In this document: piece by piece, positions 52,066-61,295 of the stretch
How the letters are laid out: the number at the start of each line of letters is the position of its first letter
How positions within the stretch are numbered: the stretch's first letter is position 1
Source of the DNA: Weeksellaceae bacterium
GTDB taxonomy: Bacteria; Bacteroidota; Bacteroidia; Flavobacteriales; Weeksellaceae
Length of the DNA stretch: 64,000 nt
Direction of reading: 5' to 3'
Assembly: GCA_949788275.1 (NCBI GenBank)
Contig: OX460916.1
Location: 2,914,001-2,978,000, forward strand
Position numbers and translations under genes: made by a program
Notes under the pieces: model-generated
What the model was told of the DNA's origin: nothing
The model's input: only the letters and a program-made list of their open reading frames with translations
Database searches by the model: none

Positions 52066-53421
52066 TTATTTATTTAAATTTAATTCTTCGATTGAATTTA
52101 CCCCGCGAAGTTGACAGAACTCTTGAATAACCATATGGTGAGAAACCGTTTTATCTTTAAAGAAAATCAAGAAGTGGTTTTTTTCTTCTTCTGTAGCTTC
52201 TAATTGATTAAGAATATTCATAAGGTGCATTTTCATATGCCCTTTCTGAATTCCTGTTGTTACTAATGAACGTAAAGCTCCAAAATTTTGCGCTAATCCT
52301 GCCACAGCAACAATTCCCATCAGTTCAGAAGCAGATGGCTTTCCTAATACACTAAGGGCTAATTTTACCAAGGGATGTAACGTCGTTAATCCTCCAATGG
52401 TTCCTAAAGCAATAGGAAGATCTAACCAAAAGCGGAAGATGCCATCTTTTACTTCACAATGGGTTAGTGAGCTATAATGTCCATCTTTGGAAGCATAGGT
52501 GTGTGCACAAGCTTCAACGGCACGGAAATCATTTCCTGTTGCGATCACAACGGCATCGATACCGTTCATTATACCTTTGTTATGGGTGGTTGCTCGGTAA
52601 GGTTCAATTTCAGCGATTCGAACAGCACGTGAGAATTTTTCAATAAATTCTTCTGAGGTGACTTCTCCTTCAGCTAATTGATCGACGGGACATGAAACTT
52701 CAGCACGGACAATACAGTCGGGCGTGTAATTTGAAAGGATGCACATAACAATTTGTAGTGATTCCTTTTCCTGATGATTTAATTCGGAAGATTGGTCGAT
52801 AAGCGAACGCAATGTTTTTGCGAATTGTTCTAAACATGAATTGATAAAGTTGGCTCCCATGGAATCAACCGTTTCAAAAGAGGCTTTTATTTGGAAATAA
52901 TCAGCTAGTTCAGCTGTTTTATCAATTAATTCTAAAGCGATGATTCCACCACCACGACCCCTCATATTGTGCGTGATTTCGTTGGTGTCTTCAATCAATT
53001 GGGCTTTGATGGTGTTTTGAAAAATAGCTTGAAGTTGGGCTGGGCTGCCTGAAAACATAAAATGGACATGACCTAATTTGGTTGTCGATAACACGGTTGT
53101 TTTAAAGCCGCCACGTTCTAACCAAAATTTCGCTGCTTTTGAAGCTGCTGCAACAACCGACGATTCTTCTACAGCCATAGGAATGGTATATAGTTGGTCG
53201 TTGATTAAAAAATTGGGTGCTAAACCAAAAGGCATATAGAAGTTAGAAATGGTGTTTTCTGAAAAATCATCGTGAAGTTGTTGTAAATCCGTATCATCGT
53301 TCCAATATTGTTTTAAGGTATTAATGGCCTTTGGATCTCCTTGAAGGTATTCGTTCACGAGCCATTCTATTTTCCCTTCTTTCGATAATTTCGAAAATCC
53401 TTCTACAGGTTGTCTGTTCAT
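52066..53421 (-). CDS. hydroxymethylglutaryl-CoA reductase, class II
   Basis: About 451 residues. HMG-CoA reductase interconverts HMG-CoA and mevalonate; class II enzymes are called degradative from Pseudomonas, but in Flavobacteriia a biosynthetic role in the mevalonate/isoprenoid route is expected. Motifs: DSMGANFINSCLEQ, NKGIMNGIDAVVIATGNDFR, GTIGGLTTLHPL and GLAQNFGALRSLVTTGIQKG. The ATG at 53421 is preferred over the 53448 start, which adds nine residues without family likeness. It heads a leftward unit with YkgJ and a small membrane protein. Confidence 0.93.
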   Translation of the reverse strand: MNRQPVEGFSKLSKEGKIEWLVNEYLQGDPKAINTLKQYWNDDTDLQQLHDDFSENTISNFYMPFGLAPNFLINDQLYTIPMAVEESSVVAAASKAAKFWLERGGFKTTVLSTTKLGHVHFMFSGSPAQLQAIFQNTIKAQLIEDTNEITHNMRGRGGGIIALELIDKTAELADYFQIKASFETVDSMGANFINSCLEQFAKTLRSLIDQSSELNHQEKESLQIVMCILSNYTPDCIVRAEVSCPVDQLAEGEVTSEEFIEKFSRAVRIAEIEPYRATTHNKGIMNGIDAVVIATGNDFRAVEACAHTYASKDGHYSSLTHCEVKDGIFRFWLDLPIALGTIGGLTTLHPLVKLALSVLGKPSASELMGIVAVAGLAQNFGALRSLVTTGIQKGHMKMHLMNILNQLEATEEEKNHFLIFFKDKTVSHHMVIQEFCQLRGVNSIEELNLNK

Positions 53422-53560
53422 ATTGGATAGTTTAATAAAGTAGTACAAAATTACAAAGCTTTTCAGCTAATGATTGATAAAATTAATTAAAAACTTTTGT
53501 CATAATGGTATATGTAGTGAATAAACTTGATGGAAATCAGTTATCGTTAACAGATTTTAG

Positions 53561-53568
53561 TATATTTG
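53561..53568 (+). promoter_or_regulatory. -7 box of the dipeptidyl peptidase gene
   Basis: TATATTTG, perfect TAnnTTTG, 32 bases before the start at 53600. It may serve the downstream POT transporter genes too. Confidence 0.45.
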
Positions 53569-53599
53569 GGAGTTTATGGCTTAGTTTTTAACAATAATT

Positions 53600-55759
53600 A
53601 TGAAAAAATCAATAGTAGGATTCATCCTCTTAGTCGCTGGTAGCGGTGCTTTTGCACAAGAGATAACGTTAGAGAATATTTACGGAGGTAAATACCGAGA
53701 GCAATCATTGTCTGGAGTTACTTCCATGAATGATGGAGAGCATTATACGGCTTTAACGAGTAAAGGAATCGAGAAATATGGTTATCGATCGATTTTAAAT
53801 AAGTCGAAAGTTGCTTCAGAAGTCATTGTCTCAGGACGATTTGATGGCTATGATACGAGTAGTGATGAACGCTATGTTTTGGTATATAAAAATACCAACA
53901 GTATTTACCGCCATTCATTTACCGCATCGTATCAGGTTTATGATCGTCAGACGCAAGCCATGAAAACAATCTTTAATGGGAAACCTGTTCAAGAGCCTTT
54001 ATTTTCACCTGATGCTTCTAAAATTGCTTTTGCTCATGAAAATAATTTATACATCCAAGATTCAAAAACCGATGCAGTGGTTCAAGTGACCAAGGATGGT
54101 GAAAAAAATAAGATTATAAATGGTATCAATGACTGGGTTTATGAAGAGGAGTTCGGATTTGTTCGAAACTTCGATTGGAATGCCGATGGGACAGCGTTGG
54201 CTTTTGTAAGGTTCGATGAATCTCAAGTAAAAGAGATTAATATTCCTATTTATTACAAAAACTTATACCCACAAGAACTACGGTTTAAATACCCTAAAGC
54301 AGGAGAGGTAAACTCTGATGTAACCTTACATATCTACAGTTTAGGAACAAAAAATACAGAGAAAGTAAATTTAAGCGGTGTAGAAAATTACTACATTCCA
54401 AAAATAACCTTTTCAAAACAAAGCAACTTATTAGCGATTGCAACCTCGAATCGCCATCACAACAAAGTTGATGTCGCTTTCTATGACATAGCTTCTAAAA
54501 AATTAAATAAATTATTTACCGAAACAAATAAAGCTTGGATTGAGACCGATAACTTAACATTGGAATTTTTACCGGATAATTCGTTTGTTTGGACTTCAGA
54601 AAGAGATGGTGATAACCACATTTACTATTATGGAGCTAATGGGAAGTTAATTAACCAGGTGACTAAAGGAAAGTGGGAGGTAACCAATTACTACGGTTTT
54701 AACCCTGCAACTAAAATGGCCTATTTTCAATCGACAGCCAACAATGGAAACCGTGTGTCTACGGAAAGACAAATCTACGAGATTGCTTTAAATGGACAGA
54801 AAATGAGAATGTTGACCCATGATACAGGAACCAATTCAGCAGCTTTTAGTAAAAACTACAGTTATTTCATTAATACGTTTTCTTCGATTCAATCACCAAA
54901 GAAAATAAGTTTAATCGAAACGAAATCAGCCAAAGATTTAGGGACAATTGTGAGTAATGATCAGGTGAAGCAAACTTTAGCCAACGACAATATTGGAACC
55001 AAGGAATTATTTGTTTTAACTTCGGCTCAAGGGGTTCAAATGAATGCCTATAGCATTAAACCGAAAAATTTTGATCCTTCAAAAAAATACCCGGTATTAA
55101 TGTATCAATATTCTGGACCAGGTTCACAGAGCGTTTCAAACTCTTGGAACAACAGCAACGATTATTGGCATCAAATGTTAGCCCAAGAAGGCTATATTGT
55201 TATTTGTGTTGATGGTCGTGGAACTGGTTACAAAGGGGAAGCGTTTAAAAAAATGACCTATTTAGAATTAGGAAAATACGAAGTAGAAGATCAAATAGAA
55301 GCCGCTAAAGTGATTGCCAACTATCCGTATGTCGATGAAAATCGAATCGGGATTTGGGGTTGGTCGTATGGTGGTTTTATGGCAGCGAATGTTTTATTTA
55401 AAGGAAATGATGTTTTTAAAGCAGCTATTTCAGTTGCTCCAGTAACCAACTGGCGTTTTTATGATACGGTATATACTGAACGTTTTATGCGCACACCACA
55501 GGAAAATGCAAGTGGTTATGATGATAATTCACCCATTAATCATGTGGATAAATTAAAAGGAAACTTCCTTTTAGTGCATGGAACAGCAGATGACAACGTT
55601 CATGCGCAAAATGCTTACGAATTAGCTGAAGCGTTAGTACAAGCAAATAAAGATTTTGAAATGGCCTATTATACCGATAAAGATCACGGTATATATGGTG
55701 GGAATACACGTATCCATTTATACAGAAAAATGACAAATTTTATTAAAAAGAATCTATAG
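53600..55759 (+). CDS. dipeptidyl peptidase IV family serine peptidase (S9B)
   Basis: A 719-residue secreted peptidase that removes N-terminal X-Pro or X-Ala dipeptides. Signal peptide 1-19 (SGAFAQE end). The N-terminal eight-bladed propeller has the substrate-anchoring DWVYEEEFG double-Glu motif near residue 180. The C-terminal alpha/beta-hydrolase has catalytic Ser in WGWSYGGFMAANV, Asp in VHGTADDNVHAQ and His in DKDHGIYGG. It heads a run of three POT transporters with a 9-bp gap to the first, so peptide products may be taken up directly. Confidence 0.94.
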   Translation: MKKSIVGFILLVAGSGAFAQEITLENIYGGKYREQSLSGVTSMNDGEHYTALTSKGIEKYGYRSILNKSKVASEVIVSGRFDGYDTSSDERYVLVYKNTNSIYRHSFTASYQVYDRQTQAMKTIFNGKPVQEPLFSPDASKIAFAHENNLYIQDSKTDAVVQVTKDGEKNKIINGINDWVYEEEFGFVRNFDWNADGTALAFVRFDESQVKEINIPIYYKNLYPQELRFKYPKAGEVNSDVTLHIYSLGTKNTEKVNLSGVENYYIPKITFSKQSNLLAIATSNRHHNKVDVAFYDIASKKLNKLFTETNKAWIETDNLTLEFLPDNSFVWTSERDGDNHIYYYGANGKLINQVTKGKWEVTNYYGFNPATKMAYFQSTANNGNRVSTERQIYEIALNGQKMRMLTHDTGTNSAAFSKNYSYFINTFSSIQSPKKISLIETKSAKDLGTIVSNDQVKQTLANDNIGTKELFVLTSAQGVQMNAYSIKPKNFDPSKKYPVLMYQYSGPGSQSVSNSWNNSNDYWHQMLAQEGYIVICVDGRGTGYKGEAFKKMTYLELGKYEVEDQIEAAKVIANYPYVDENRIGIWGWSYGGFMAANVLFKGNDVFKAAISVAPVTNWRFYDTVYTERFMRTPQENASGYDDNSPINHVDKLKGNFLLVHGTADDNVHAQNAYELAEALVQANKDFEMAYYTDKDHGIYGGNTRIHLYRKMTNFIKKNL

Positions 55760-55768
55760 ACTATTACC

Positions 55769-57340
55769 ATGAGTAACGATGCAAGTTTAATTAAACATCT
55801 CGATCATTTAGGGGTCGATGACAAAATGGTTTTAGGACATCCAGCTGGATTGTTCGTGCTATTTTTCACTGAAATGTGGGAGCGTTTTAGCTACTACGGT
55901 ATGAGAGCTTTATTGACCTTATTCTTAATTAGTGAAATAAGCAAAGGAGGCTGGGGCTGGGATAGGGCTGATGCCATGTCTTTGTACGGGTGGTATACGA
56001 GTTTAGTTTATTTAACACCGCTCTTAGGGGGAATTATTGCTGACAAACTAACTGGGTTTAGAAAAGCCATTATTATTGGTGGAGTGATCATGACTTTAGG
56101 ACATGCGTCCATGGCGCTTGAAGCGGTGAGTCAGAATTTCTTTTTCATCGGTTTATTCTTTATGATTTTAGGGAATGGTCTATTTAAGCCGAATATTTCA
56201 TCGATGGTTGGACAACTCTACCCAGATAACAGTGTAAAGAAGGATGCCGGTTATACCATTTTCTATATGGGAATTAATGCCGGATCATTTATCGGTGTAT
56301 TATTGTGTGGTTATATCGGTGAGAAAATTGGTTGGCACTATGGCTTTGGGTTAGCAGGGATCTTTATGTTTTTCGGTGTACTGCAATTTTATTTTGCGAG
56401 TAAACTATTCGGAATGGTCGGTGAATCACCCAAGCAGCATAAATTGTCTGTAAAGCAAGCAAAAGAAGAGGAAGAAGCATTACCTGCTCGTGTTGTACGC
56501 GATCGATTAATTGTGGTGGTGGTTTTAATGTTCTTTAGTATTTTCTTTTTCTTGTCTTTTGAACAAGCAGGTGGATCGATGAATATTTTTGCGGCCGATT
56601 ATACACAACGTGTATTGGATGGTAATGCAGCAACCACATTTAAGTGGATTGATACCGTTTTAACCGTTGCACCGATGCTGATTGTTTCCTATGTTTTATT
56701 TTCTTTATCGAAACAAATATTTACAAAATATCCCAAGACCATTATCTGTACGGCCATTTCATTTTTGATCGTTTGGGTTTTAGGTTTGTGGAAAATAGGA
56801 AGAGAGTTTAATGCGTTAGAAACCGAAGTTGCGGCTTCTTGGTTTCAAACCTTAAATGCTTTTTTCATTATTACATTTGCATCGGTTGCTTCAAAAATAT
56901 GGGAGAAAGTATGGAATCCGATTGGACCGATTAAATTCGCTTTGGGTTTAATCTTGGTCGGAGTCGGTTTTGCTGTCTTGGCTTATGGAAGTAAAGATAT
57001 TCCGCAAGGAGCAGCAACAGCGTCTGTAAGTATGTTATGGCTAATCTTAGCTTACTTCTTCCATACGATGGGCGAATTATGTTTGTCGCCAGTTGGTTTG
57101 TCTTACGTGAGTAAATTATCGCCAAAGAAACTTCTAGGGTTAATCTTTGGATGTTGGTTCTTAGCCTCAGCCATTGCGAATTTTATCGCAGGTCAATCGG
57201 GCGCGCTAATCGATCGCATTAGTTCGGAGCATTCAATGGCTTACTTTTTTGGGATATTTGCCATACTTCCAGCAGCAGCAGGATTTATTTTAATTTTATT
57301 ATCCCCTATATTGAAAAAATTAATGCACGGGATTCGTTAA
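55769..57340 (+). CDS. POT/PTR family peptide:proton symporter (first of three)
   Basis: A 523-residue inner-membrane carrier, 12-14 helices, taking up di- and tripeptides with protons. The ExxERFxYYG motif is FTEMWERFSYYGMRAL in helix 1; the PTR2 signatures GGIIADKLTGFRKAI and GNGLFKPNISSMVGQLY follow. It starts 9 bases after the peptidase. Closest to the third copy (same HPAG/SGLFVLFF beginning and MHG ending). Confidence 0.94.
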   Translation: MSNDASLIKHLDHLGVDDKMVLGHPAGLFVLFFTEMWERFSYYGMRALLTLFLISEISKGGWGWDRADAMSLYGWYTSLVYLTPLLGGIIADKLTGFRKAIIIGGVIMTLGHASMALEAVSQNFFFIGLFFMILGNGLFKPNISSMVGQLYPDNSVKKDAGYTIFYMGINAGSFIGVLLCGYIGEKIGWHYGFGLAGIFMFFGVLQFYFASKLFGMVGESPKQHKLSVKQAKEEEEALPARVVRDRLIVVVVLMFFSIFFFLSFEQAGGSMNIFAADYTQRVLDGNAATTFKWIDTVLTVAPMLIVSYVLFSLSKQIFTKYPKTIICTAISFLIVWVLGLWKIGREFNALETEVAASWFQTLNAFFIITFASVASKIWEKVWNPIGPIKFALGLILVGVGFAVLAYGSKDIPQGAATASVSMLWLILAYFFHTMGELCLSPVGLSYVSKLSPKKLLGLIFGCWFLASAIANFIAGQSGALIDRISSEHSMAYFFGIFAILPAAAGFILILLSPILKKLMHGIR

Positions 57341-57353
57341 TTTTTCAAGTTTA

Positions 57354-57389
57354 ATTAAGCCTCTTTTTTTCAAGGATAAGAGGCTTAAT
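57354..57389 (+). terminator. possible hairpin between POT genes 1 and 2
   Basis: Arms ATTAAGCCTCTT and AAGAGGCTTAAT (12/12) with a 12-nt loop containing a T-run; no T-run follows the second arm. It could be a terminator or an mRNA-stability hairpin that adjusts levels between the first and later transporters. Confidence 0.45.
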
Positions 57390-57545
57390 CAACTCATTGG
57401 TGTAGTATTTACACAATGAAGTTGTAAAACGCATCGAATACAATATTGTTAAAACAGAAATCACACAATAATAAAAAAATAAAAAAATGCAATTAATCAA
57501 AGCAGTTTTTTTATTTTCGTCAATTACTAAATTAAATTAGCGACA

Positions 57546-59069
57546 ATGAGTCAGAATTTAACCTTAGAGGAAATTCAGAATTTTAAAGGGAAATACCCCA
57601 AACAAATCTGGAGTTTATTTTTCTCTGAAATGTGGGAACGTTTCTGTTTCTATGGAATGCGAGGGATGCTTGTATTCTTTATGATTGACCAATTACATTT
57701 TGAAGAGGCCAAATCAAATTTACAATACGGAGCCATACAAGCTTTTGTATATGCCTTTACATTCGTTGGTGGATTATTCGCTGATAAAATTTTAGGATTT
57801 AGAAAATCACTTTTTTGGGGTGGTTTAATGATGATCATTGGAAGTATGATTTTGGCCTATGAACCACATACTTACTTCTTTGAAGGAATTGCTTTTACTG
57901 TCATTGGTACAGGATTCTTTAAACCCAATATTTCTACCATGGTTGGTTATCTTTACAAGCATGGAGATACCCGGACAGATGCTGGTTTTTCACTGTTTTA
58001 TGCAGGGATTAATCTAGGTGCCTTAATAGGAGGATATCTATGTATCGCTATAGGAAAAGGACAATTGCTTGAAAACTTAATTGCTGTAGAGCACCGATGG
58101 AATGTAGCCTTTGGGCTAGCCGCCGTGGTTATGGTGATTAGTTTAATCAATTTCTATTTCACGAAGCGAAGTTTAGGACCCATTGGTCTTCAGCCAGTAC
58201 AGCATTTAGCAAACGGTGAAACTAAACCGTTGGAGCGTTGGAAAGAAATTGCGGTGTATGCAGGAACATTATTAATGGTTCCGATTATTATTCAAATGGT
58301 GAATAATACCGATTATACAGACTACTTTATGTATACGATTGGGCCTGCAACTTTAATCTACTTGTTTTATGAAATGTCGAAAGTCAACTCATCTGAGCGA
58401 AAAAAATTATATGCTGCCTTAGTTTTCATTTTATTTTCTATCCTATTTTGGGGAATTTATGAACAAGCAGGAGGGTCGTTAAGTATTTTTGCAGCGAAAA
58501 ACTTAGATACGAGCTTGGTGGGATTAAACCTAGATCCCAATGGGGTGAATAATTCGGGTGGTGCCTTCTTTATCATTCTTTTAGCACCGTTATTTGGTCT
58601 ACTATGGATTTGGATGGCCAAGAAAAAAATAGAACCAAATACGGTTGTTAAATTCGGTTTGGGATTCATCTTATTAGGAGTAGGCTACTATGCTTTATTC
58701 TATACACGCCTCTTTGCGAACGCCGATGGGGTAACTTCTTTAAACTTCTTTACGTTTGCGTTATTAATTATCACTTTTGGTGAACTATGTTTGTCGCCCA
58801 TTGGTTTGTCGATTATGACCAAATTATCTACACCCAATCTACAAGGAATGATGATGGGAATGTGGTTTTTAGCGAGTGCTTATGGACAATATGCCGCAGG
58901 AATTATTGGTGCAAATATGTCTGAAGCCAAGAGTGGAAGTTCCAATTATGAATCCCTAATTGCGTATACAACAGGATACAAAGAACTAGCGCTTTATGCC
59001 GTAATTGCTGGTGTGGTATTGATTATTATATCGCCAATGATACGAAAATTGATGCAAGAAGTTAAATAA
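57546..59069 (+). CDS. POT/PTR family peptide:proton symporter (second of three)
   Basis: A 507-residue carrier with ExxERF motif FSEMWERFCFYGMRGM and GTGFFKPNISTMVGYLYKHG. It differs more from its two neighbours (no HPxG start, MQEVK ending, Cys in the motif), so it may have another substrate range. A 205-bp gap and hairpin precede it; 26 bases separate it from the third copy. Confidence 0.93.
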   Translation: MSQNLTLEEIQNFKGKYPKQIWSLFFSEMWERFCFYGMRGMLVFFMIDQLHFEEAKSNLQYGAIQAFVYAFTFVGGLFADKILGFRKSLFWGGLMMIIGSMILAYEPHTYFFEGIAFTVIGTGFFKPNISTMVGYLYKHGDTRTDAGFSLFYAGINLGALIGGYLCIAIGKGQLLENLIAVEHRWNVAFGLAAVVMVISLINFYFTKRSLGPIGLQPVQHLANGETKPLERWKEIAVYAGTLLMVPIIIQMVNNTDYTDYFMYTIGPATLIYLFYEMSKVNSSERKKLYAALVFILFSILFWGIYEQAGGSLSIFAAKNLDTSLVGLNLDPNGVNNSGGAFFIILLAPLFGLLWIWMAKKKIEPNTVVKFGLGFILLGVGYYALFYTRLFANADGVTSLNFFTFALLIITFGELCLSPIGLSIMTKLSTPNLQGMMMGMWFLASAYGQYAAGIIGANMSEAKSGSSNYESLIAYTTGYKELALYAVIAGVVLIIISPMIRKLMQEVK

Positions 59070-59095
59070 GAAAGAGACAATTTTATAATAGAAAC

Positions 59096-60844
59096 ATGAG
59101 TGCAAAAACAGAAAATTTCTTTGATTCAAAGGTATTAGGACATCCTTCAGGGTTGTTCGTACTTTTCTTCACAGAGATGTGGGAACGATTCTCGTTCTAT
59201 GGAATGAGAGTTTTATTAATTCAATTTTTAACAGCGGCCGTTTTAGGATCTAATCCAGGTTGGGGCTGGTCTGCCGAAAATGCTGCGGCCCTTTATGGAA
59301 CCTATGCAATGTTATTATACATCACCCCAATTTTTGGTGGTGTCATAGCCGATAAATATATCGGTTATCGTTGGGCTGTAGTCGTGGGTGCAATTATTAT
59401 GACCATTGGTCACGCATTTATGGCATTGGATACGCCCTTATTCTTATACCTAGGTTTGGGATGTTTGGTCTTAGGGACAGGATTCTTTAAACCCAATATG
59501 ACCTCTATCTTGTCGGAAATGTATAAGCAATTCCCGGAGAAGAAAGATGGAGCTTACACCATATTCTACATGGGTGTAAACGCTGGTGCATTCTTTGGAA
59601 TGATGCTTTGTGGTTACTTAGCAGAACGTATCGGTTGGCACTGGGGATTTGGTCTAGCAGGTATTTTTATGTTGCTAGGAACGCTTCAATTCTGGTTAGC
59701 TAAACCTTTATTTGGTAATGTAGGTGGAGTTCCAGTAAAACAAACCGCGGAAGAAGAAGCGGCTGAACCTAAATATGGTCCAGATGAAAAACCGAATCCT
59801 TTTACTTTAGTCGATCAGATTTTGATTGTTCTTATGACCTTACTTGGTTTGGGATACGCATTTAATGATCCTCTGTCGAAAATTGCGAATATTAATTTAT
59901 TCAACTTTCAAGTCGGGCCACTTAGTGGGCAAAATTTTGTGATTTTAACCGCTTTAATTTTATTCCTTTTCGTTATATTTAAACGTTTAGCGAATTACAC
60001 CAAGATCGTAAGAGATCGAATGATTGCTGTGATTATATTCGCCTTCTTTGTGGTATTCTTTTGGATGTCATTTGAACAAGGGGCTTCGTCTTTAGTAATC
60101 TTCGCTCGTGATAATATCGACCGTTCTTTGGAAGGAAATACGAAAACGATTTTCAATGTATTGAATACCCTTCTTACGGTTGGGCCATTGGTGATTATTT
60201 CGTACGTATTGTTCTTATTAGCCAAACAAACGTGGAAGCGTATTCCGTTGTCAAACATTGTTTTAGCAATTTGTTTCTTAGGTGTTTGGGGTGTTGCGAT
60301 TTGGATGTTACAAAAAGAGTTAAGCTCTGAAACGTCAGAGATCACCGTATCATTCTTTAGTACATTAAACTCGTTCTTTATTATATCCTTAGCATCGCTC
60401 GTTTCTAGAGTATGGGATAGTAAATACAATCCACCTGCAGCTGTTAAATATGGTTTAGGACTCATCATTATGGCTTTAGGTTTTGGTATTTTATACTTAG
60501 GGACTTCAGGTGTAGCAGAAGGTGTTAGAATTAGCTTTATATGGCTATTACTAGCTTATTTATTCCATACATTAGGTGAACTTTGTTTATCACCAGTAGG
60601 TTTATCGTATGTATCGAAACTGGTACCTGGACGTATGATTGCTTTTATGTTTGGTATGTGGTATTTAGCCATTGCCATCGGAAACAAATTAGCCGCTTTA
60701 GTTGGAGGTGAAATTGAAAACATTACGAAAGAATACTCGTTATCTGTTTTCTTCTTAATCTTTACGATCGTTCCGATTGCCGCAGGATTAATGGTCATGG
60801 CCTTACATCCTGTATTGAAAAAATTAATGCACGGCGTTAAATAA
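59096..60844 (+). CDS. POT/PTR family peptide:proton symporter (third of three)
   Basis: A 582-residue carrier with FTEMWERFSFYGMRVL and GTGFFKPNMTSILSEMYKQF. Relative to copy one it carries an extra stretch of about 60 residues in the central region (after KPLFGNVGGVPV), including two more hydrophobic segments that fit the 14-helix form. It is followed after 7 bases by a thioredoxin-like gene, so probably the same transcript. Confidence 0.93.
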   Translation: MSAKTENFFDSKVLGHPSGLFVLFFTEMWERFSFYGMRVLLIQFLTAAVLGSNPGWGWSAENAAALYGTYAMLLYITPIFGGVIADKYIGYRWAVVVGAIIMTIGHAFMALDTPLFLYLGLGCLVLGTGFFKPNMTSILSEMYKQFPEKKDGAYTIFYMGVNAGAFFGMMLCGYLAERIGWHWGFGLAGIFMLLGTLQFWLAKPLFGNVGGVPVKQTAEEEAAEPKYGPDEKPNPFTLVDQILIVLMTLLGLGYAFNDPLSKIANINLFNFQVGPLSGQNFVILTALILFLFVIFKRLANYTKIVRDRMIAVIIFAFFVVFFWMSFEQGASSLVIFARDNIDRSLEGNTKTIFNVLNTLLTVGPLVIISYVLFLLAKQTWKRIPLSNIVLAICFLGVWGVAIWMLQKELSSETSEITVSFFSTLNSFFIISLASLVSRVWDSKYNPPAAVKYGLGLIIMALGFGILYLGTSGVAEGVRISFIWLLLAYLFHTLGELCLSPVGLSYVSKLVPGRMIAFMFGMWYLAIAIGNKLAALVGGEIENITKEYSLSVFFLIFTIVPIAAGLMVMALHPVLKKLMHGVK

Positions 60845-60851
60845 AAAAATT

Positions 60852-61295
60852 ATGAAATCATTTATCACTTTATTGGCTTTCGTTTTTACTTCGGTTGCTT
60901 TCGGTCAGGGTATTCAGTGGAAAACCTTAGAGCAAGCGACGAAGGAAATTAAGCAAAATCCAAATAAGCCCGTTTTATTTTCAGTTTACGCCCAATGGTG
61001 TGGATTTTGTAAACGCATGGATAAAGAAACCTATGTAGATGCGAAAGTAGCAGAGTATATTAACAAAAATTATATCGCTGTGAAATTTGATGCTGAAACG
61101 AAAGAAATGGTTAGTTTCATCGGAATCAATTATGGGTACATTCCACCAGCAAAAGCGAATTATTTAGCCTATACGTTAATGGGAGGACGTTTATCTTATC
61201 CAACAAGTCTGATTTTAAATCAGAAAGGAGAAGTTCAAAAATCCATTGTAGGTTATCGCACAACAACTGAATTTTTAACAGACATTAAAATTTAA
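60852..61295 (+). CDS. secreted thioredoxin-like protein
   Basis: A 147-residue protein with a signal peptide (LLAFVFTSVAFGQ) and a thioredoxin fold with active site WCGFCKRMD. It should act in the periplasm on disulphides. The Pro before the cis-loop is in SYPTSLIL. It is the last gene of the peptide-use run and its end overlaps the convergent ComEC-like gene by 11 bases, so there is no room for an independent terminator between them. Confidence 0.88.
   Translation: MKSFITLLAFVFTSVAFGQGIQWKTLEQATKEIKQNPNKPVLFSVYAQWCGFCKRMDKETYVDAKVAEYINKNYIAVKFDAETKEMVSFIGINYGYIPPAKANYLAYTLMGGRLSYPTSLILNQKGEVQKSIVGYRTTTEFLTDIKI

Noticed and set aside
59995-60468. A 157-residue leftward frame.
   Set aside because: It lies wholly inside the third POT transporter gene, which has clear motifs; it is an antisense shadow.
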